NCBI GenBank assembly: GCA_021018995.1
Contig: CM037597.1
Location: 20,802,887-20,866,886, forward strand
Source of the DNA: Chloranthus sessilifolius
Lineage: Eukaryota > Streptophyta > Magnoliopsida > Chloranthales > Chloranthaceae
Length of the DNA: 64,000 nt
Direction of reading: 5' to 3'
Under the pieces are notes generated by a model. That model was not told where the DNA came from. It searched no databases and saw only the letters and a program-made list of their open reading frames with translations. Both the position numbers and the translations under genes were made by a program. This document shows, piece by piece, positions 59,929 through 64,000 of the stretch (the stretch's first letter is position 1; every line of letters begins with the position of its first letter).

Positions 59929-61078
59929 ATATTTTTAAAAAATATCAACTACTGATGAATTTGAATGAAAAAATGGTCAACTACTGAAGAATGGTAATGC
60001 TAAATCGGAAAATAACATAAAAACATCTAAAACCCTTTTTTTTAATTAATTAAAATTCCTAAATTAAGTGGCTTACATTGCATGGACTACTAATTAATTT
60101 GAATGAAAAAATGGTCAACTACTGAAAAATGGTATGCTAAATTTGAAATTAACATAAAAACATCTAAAACCTTTTTGTTTTTCTAAATAATTAAAAAAAA
60201 AAAATCTAAATTAAGTGACTTTAATTGCATGGACTACTGATGAATTTGAATGAAAAAATGGTCAACTGCTGAAATATGGTATGCTAAATTTGAAATTAAC
60301 ATAAAAACATCTAAGACATTTTTTTTTTTAATAATTAAAAAAAATATCTAAATTAAGTGACTTCCATTGCATGGACTACCGATGAATTTGAATGAAAAAA
60401 TGGTCAACTACTGAAAAATGGTATGCTAAATTTGAAATTAACATAAAAACATTTAAAACAATTTTTTTTAAAAAACTAATTAAACTGAAAATCCTAAATT
60501 ACGTGACTTCTATTGCATGGACTACTAATGAATTTGAATGAAAAAATGGTCAACTAGTGAAAAAGGTAAGCTAAATCAAAAAATAACATAAAAATATCTA
60601 AAACATTTTTTTTTTAAATTAATTAAAAAAAATCCTAAATTAAGTGACTTCCATTGCATGAACTCGATGAATTTGAATAAAAAATGGTCAACTCGAAAAA
60701 GGTATGCTAAATTGGAAAATAACATAAAAACATTTAAAACCTTCTTTTTTTCAAATTAAAATAAAAATCCTAAATTAAGTGACTTTAATTGCATGGACTC
60801 TTGATGAATTTGAATGAAAAATAGCCAACTCTTGAAAAAGATATGCTAAATCGGAAAATAACATAAAACATCTAAAACCTTTTTTAAAAAATTAATTGAA
60901 AAATTCCTAAATAAAGTGACTTCCATTATATAGACTCTTGATGAATTTGAATGAAAAATGGTCAACTAGAAAATCTTTGAATCGAAAATAGCATAAAAAC
61001 ATCTAAAACCTAAATCTATTTAAATTTTAAATTAATTAAAAAATCCTAAATTAGGTGAGTATCATTCATACCTTTGTT

Positions 61079-62070
61079 TTAAGCGATGACGAGAGAAAGC
61101 GGCGGCAATTTGTGATGTCATCGCTTCATATGATAGAAGTGTCCAGCTTTCTGAGCATTTATGGAAAATGGGGTTGAGCAGTTGTGGTCATTTGACTTGA
61201 TATTGGCAAACTCAACCAATTTAGAAGCAATTTCTTGTGGAATCAGTCCTTCTCTTGTAGCCTTCACTACCACATGACTATCTCGGTCGGACAAATTATC
61301 GAATAACCCATCATTCCATACGATCACGTCGCCTTCTACCTCCCCAAATTGAAACATCTGCATATATATATATATATCTGTGTGTGTAATATAATTGAAT
61401 TGAAAATTAAAGAAAACACGTATGTATGATTAATAATAAATAATAAAAAATAACAAAAAGGGCAGGTAGGTAGGTAATGCCTGGTGGGTGTGTCAGACGA
61501 GCTACTACCAAGTCGACACGGGCAATTGAATGAATGTTGTTGCACGGGAGATTTGTAGCGACCCTATTCTTCCTGACCACTAATAATCCGCTATCGCCAA
61601 TGTTGAGCCCTTTTATACTCTGCCATCAAAACACTAGTTAGTAATTCAAAATTCAAATTTCAAAATTCAAAAACGAAGAAGAAGAAAAGGAAAATATATT
61701 AATTAAGCACCTCATGGTGAAGTGTGAAATGCAAGTCGAGAGGCTCCTTGAGATTTGGTGTTGGTGTATGCTTCCTTTATAACTCTTGGTAGATCCAGAG
61801 TCGACATTTTGTTTATTGCTCTTAAAGAGTTGAGCATGAGTTCAGCATATATTCGAGTCAATTCCTATCTTCTTCAAGCCACCCACACCATACCACCCCA
61901 ATTGTGTTACACTCTCCACAAATAAAATGTGAATCTTCTCCAAGCCCGCTTTGATGAAGACGCTTTTTGGAAGATACTTTGATCCCGAAATCAATTTCAC
62001 TTTTGGGTCCCATAACCTTCGCTTCCTCTTCCGCCGGTAGGTGGGTGGATGGGTACAAATCCCAATACAT
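61079..62070 (-). pseudogene. PP2C array unit 18 (all exons damaged)
   Basis: Exon C (61079-61357) keeps MFQFG, GLFDNLSD and the central helix but is shifted at VAGT, NLSDWE and after GHFY, losing DDIT. Exon B (about 61470-61619) has an extra TAGG near its donor and losses in SSSD and YQLG. Exon A (61711-62070) is 15 bp short, with shifts at nearly every conserved motif. Confidence 0.82.
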
Positions 62071-63213
62071 ATATTTTTAAAAATATCAACTCTTGATGAA
62101 TTTGAATGAAAAATGGTCAACATCAAGAATGGTAATGCTAAATCGAAAATAACATAAAACATCTAAACCCTTTTTTTTAATTAATTAAAATTCCTAAATT
62201 AAGTGGCTTACATTGCATGGACTACTAATTAATTTGAATGAAAAATGGTCAACTCTTGAAAAATGGTATGCTAAATTTGAAATTAACATAAAAACATCTA
62301 AAACCTTTTGTTTTTCTAAATAATTAAAAAAAATCTAAATTAAGTGACTTTAATTGCATGGACTCTTGATGAATTTGAATGAAAAATGGTCAACTGAAAT
62401 ATGGTATGCTAAATTTGAAATTAACATAAAAACATCTAAGACATTTTTTTTAATAATTAAAAAATATCTAAATTAAGTGACTTCCATTGCATGGACTACC
62501 GATGAATTTGAATGAAAAATGGTCAACTCTTGAAAAATGGTATGCTAAATTTGAAATTAACATAAAACATTTAAAACAATTTTTTAAAAACTAATTAAAC
62601 TAAAATCCTAAATTAAGTGCCTTCTATTGCATGCCCTACTAATGAATTTGTATGAAATATTGGTCAACTAGTGAAAAAAGGTATGCTAAATCAAAAAATA
62701 ACATAAAAATATCTAAAACATTTTTTTTTAAAATTAATTAAAAAAAATCCTAAATTAAGTGACTTCCATTGCATGAACTACTGATGAATTTGAATAAAAA
62801 AATGGTCAACTACTGAAAAAAGGTATGCTAAATTGGAAAATAACATAAAAACATTTAAAACCTTCTTTTTTTTTCAAATTAAAATAAAAATCCTAAATTA
62901 AGTGACTTTAATTGCATGGACTACTGATGAATTTGAATGAAAAAATAGCCAACTACTGAAAAAATATGCTAACCTGAAAATAACATAAAAAACATCTAAA
63001 ACCTTTTTTTAAAAATTAATTGAAAAATTCCTAAATAAAGTGACTTCCATTATATAGACTATGATGAATTTGAATGAAAAATGGTCAACTCATCAACATT
63101 GGTAATGCTGAATCGGAAAATAGCATAAAAACATCTAAAACCTAAATCTATTTAAATTTTAAATTAATTAAAAAAAAATCCTAAATTAGGTGAGTATCAT
63201 TCATACCTTTGTT

Positions 63214-64000
63214 TTAAGCGATGACGACGAGAGAAACGACGGCTGTGATGTCATCTGGCTTCCCGCCTTGATAGAAGTGTCCAGCTTTCTGAGCATTTAT
63301 GGAAAATGGGGTTGAGCAGTTGTGGTCATTTGACTTGATATTGGCAAACTCAACCAATTTAGAAGCAATTTCTTGTGGAATCAGTCCTTCTCTTGTAGCC
63401 TTCACTACCACCGCAGCTATCTCCCAGTCAGACAAATTATCGAATAACCCATCTGTTCCAGCCACGATCACGTCGCCTTCTACCACCCCAAATTGAAACA
63501 TCTGCATATATATATATATATATATGTGTGTGTAATATAATTGAATTGAAAATTAAACAAAACATGTATGTATGATTAATAATAAATAATAAAAAAAAGG
63601 TAGGTAGGTACCTGTGCACTGGTGGGTGTGTCGCTGGACGAGCTACTACCAAGCTGATACGGGCAATTGAATGAATGTTGTTGCACGGGAGATTTGTAGG
63701 CGACCCTATTCTTTCTGACCACTAATAATCCGCTATCGCCAATGTTGAGCCCTTTTATACTCTGCCATCAAAACACTAGTTAGTAATTCAAAATTCAAAT
63801 TTCAAAATTCAAAAACGAAGAAGAAGAAAAAGGAAAATATATTAATTAAGCACCTCATGGTGAAGTGTGAAAATGCAAGCTGTAGAGGCTCCTTGAGATT
63901 TGGTGTTGGTGTATGCTTCCTTTATAACTCTTGGTAGATCCACCGTAGCTGACATTTTGTTTATTGCTCTTAAAGAGTTGAGCATGAGTTCGAGCATATA
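63214..64000 (-). CDS. PP2C array unit 19, partial (5' part beyond the window)
   Basis: Exon C (63214-63501) and exon B (63612-63761) are perfect. Exon A starts at its donor (63854) and runs off the right edge. Its last visible bases (GAGTTCGAGCATATA) already lack the CC of GTTCCCGAGC, so this copy may also be disrupted. Whether further units or the ancestral 5' end of the gene follow cannot be seen. Confidence 0.7.

Larger units (their letters stand above)
12761..64000 (-). repeat. 19-unit, 2.17-kb tandem array: truncated PP2C gene plus 8-monomer spacer
   Basis: The marker TTTATGGAAAATGGGGTT in exon C recurs near 12843, 15002, 17152, 19338, 21505, 23694, 25886, 27977, 30168, 32357, 34527, 36696, 38850, 40991, 43128 and 45283. 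After the retroelement it recurs near 58999, 61158 and 63296. Spacing is 2091-2192 bp. All units face the same way. Every unit holds exons C, B and A of one PP2C gene followed by a minisatellite spacer of about 1.1-1.2 kb. Unit 16 is interrupted by an LTR retrotransposon, and unit 19 runs off the window. The (AT)n(TG)n tract in the intron between exons B and C varies between units and could identify individual copies. Confidence 0.95.

Noticed and set aside
10537..64000. Centromeric satellite
   Set aside because: The monomer length would suit a centromere, but the regular unit contains gene exons, and no centromere-specific retroelement was recognised. Not supported from sequence alone.

Overview
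This is nuclear DNA from a flowering plant. It is AT-rich, the only recognisable genes are plant-type (a PP2C phosphatase with plant-style introns and a PB1-domain fragment), and it carries a Ty3/gypsy chromovirus primed by initiator tRNA-Met, MITE-like inverted repeats and tRNA-derived SINE-like copies. I cannot name the species. There are no rRNA genes, complete tRNA genes, CRISPR arrays or prokaryotic operons.

Layout. Bases 1-10436 are gene-poor intergenic DNA made mostly of small repeats: a degenerate GTCAAA/TTTGAC array with a nested MITE, a frameshifted PB1 gene remnant with a TATA box and a 5'-UTR intron, three copies of one SINE-like family, two inverted-repeat elements and CACTA- and hAT-like debris. 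Bases 10437-10536 are a 100-N assembly gap. Bases 10537-12760 are a tandem array of about 145-bp monomers.

From 12761 to the right edge the window is one large tandem array. Its unit is about 2.17 kb: a three-exon, minus-strand PP2C phosphatase gene (about 1.05 kb, stop codon on the left, exon A on the right) plus about 1.1-1.2 kb of the 145-bp minisatellite, arranged as a fixed series of eight distinguishable monomers. I count 19 units; the last is cut by the window edge. Unit 16 is split by an 11.5-kb Tekay/Del-like chromovirus (45518-57044, minus strand) inserted in the TG microsatellite of the intron between exons B and C. All units share the same 5' boundary, so they lack any upstream exons and the native promoter. 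Only unit 14 (40909-41927) has all three exons open, with correct splice sites and a stop codon, giving 270 residues.

Most apparent damage in the other copies is not random. It falls at CAG and CTG (CWG) trinucleotides and in homopolymers, while neighbouring near-identical sites without CWG stay intact. The same pattern separates the two LTRs. I infer that much of the apparent pseudogenisation is long-read base-calling error at CWG-methylated cytosines in repeats that short-read polishing could not reach. This would mean the array and retroelement are heavily CHG-methylated, and that their frameshifts and LTR divergence should not be taken at face value. A few lesions do not fit this pattern and look real.
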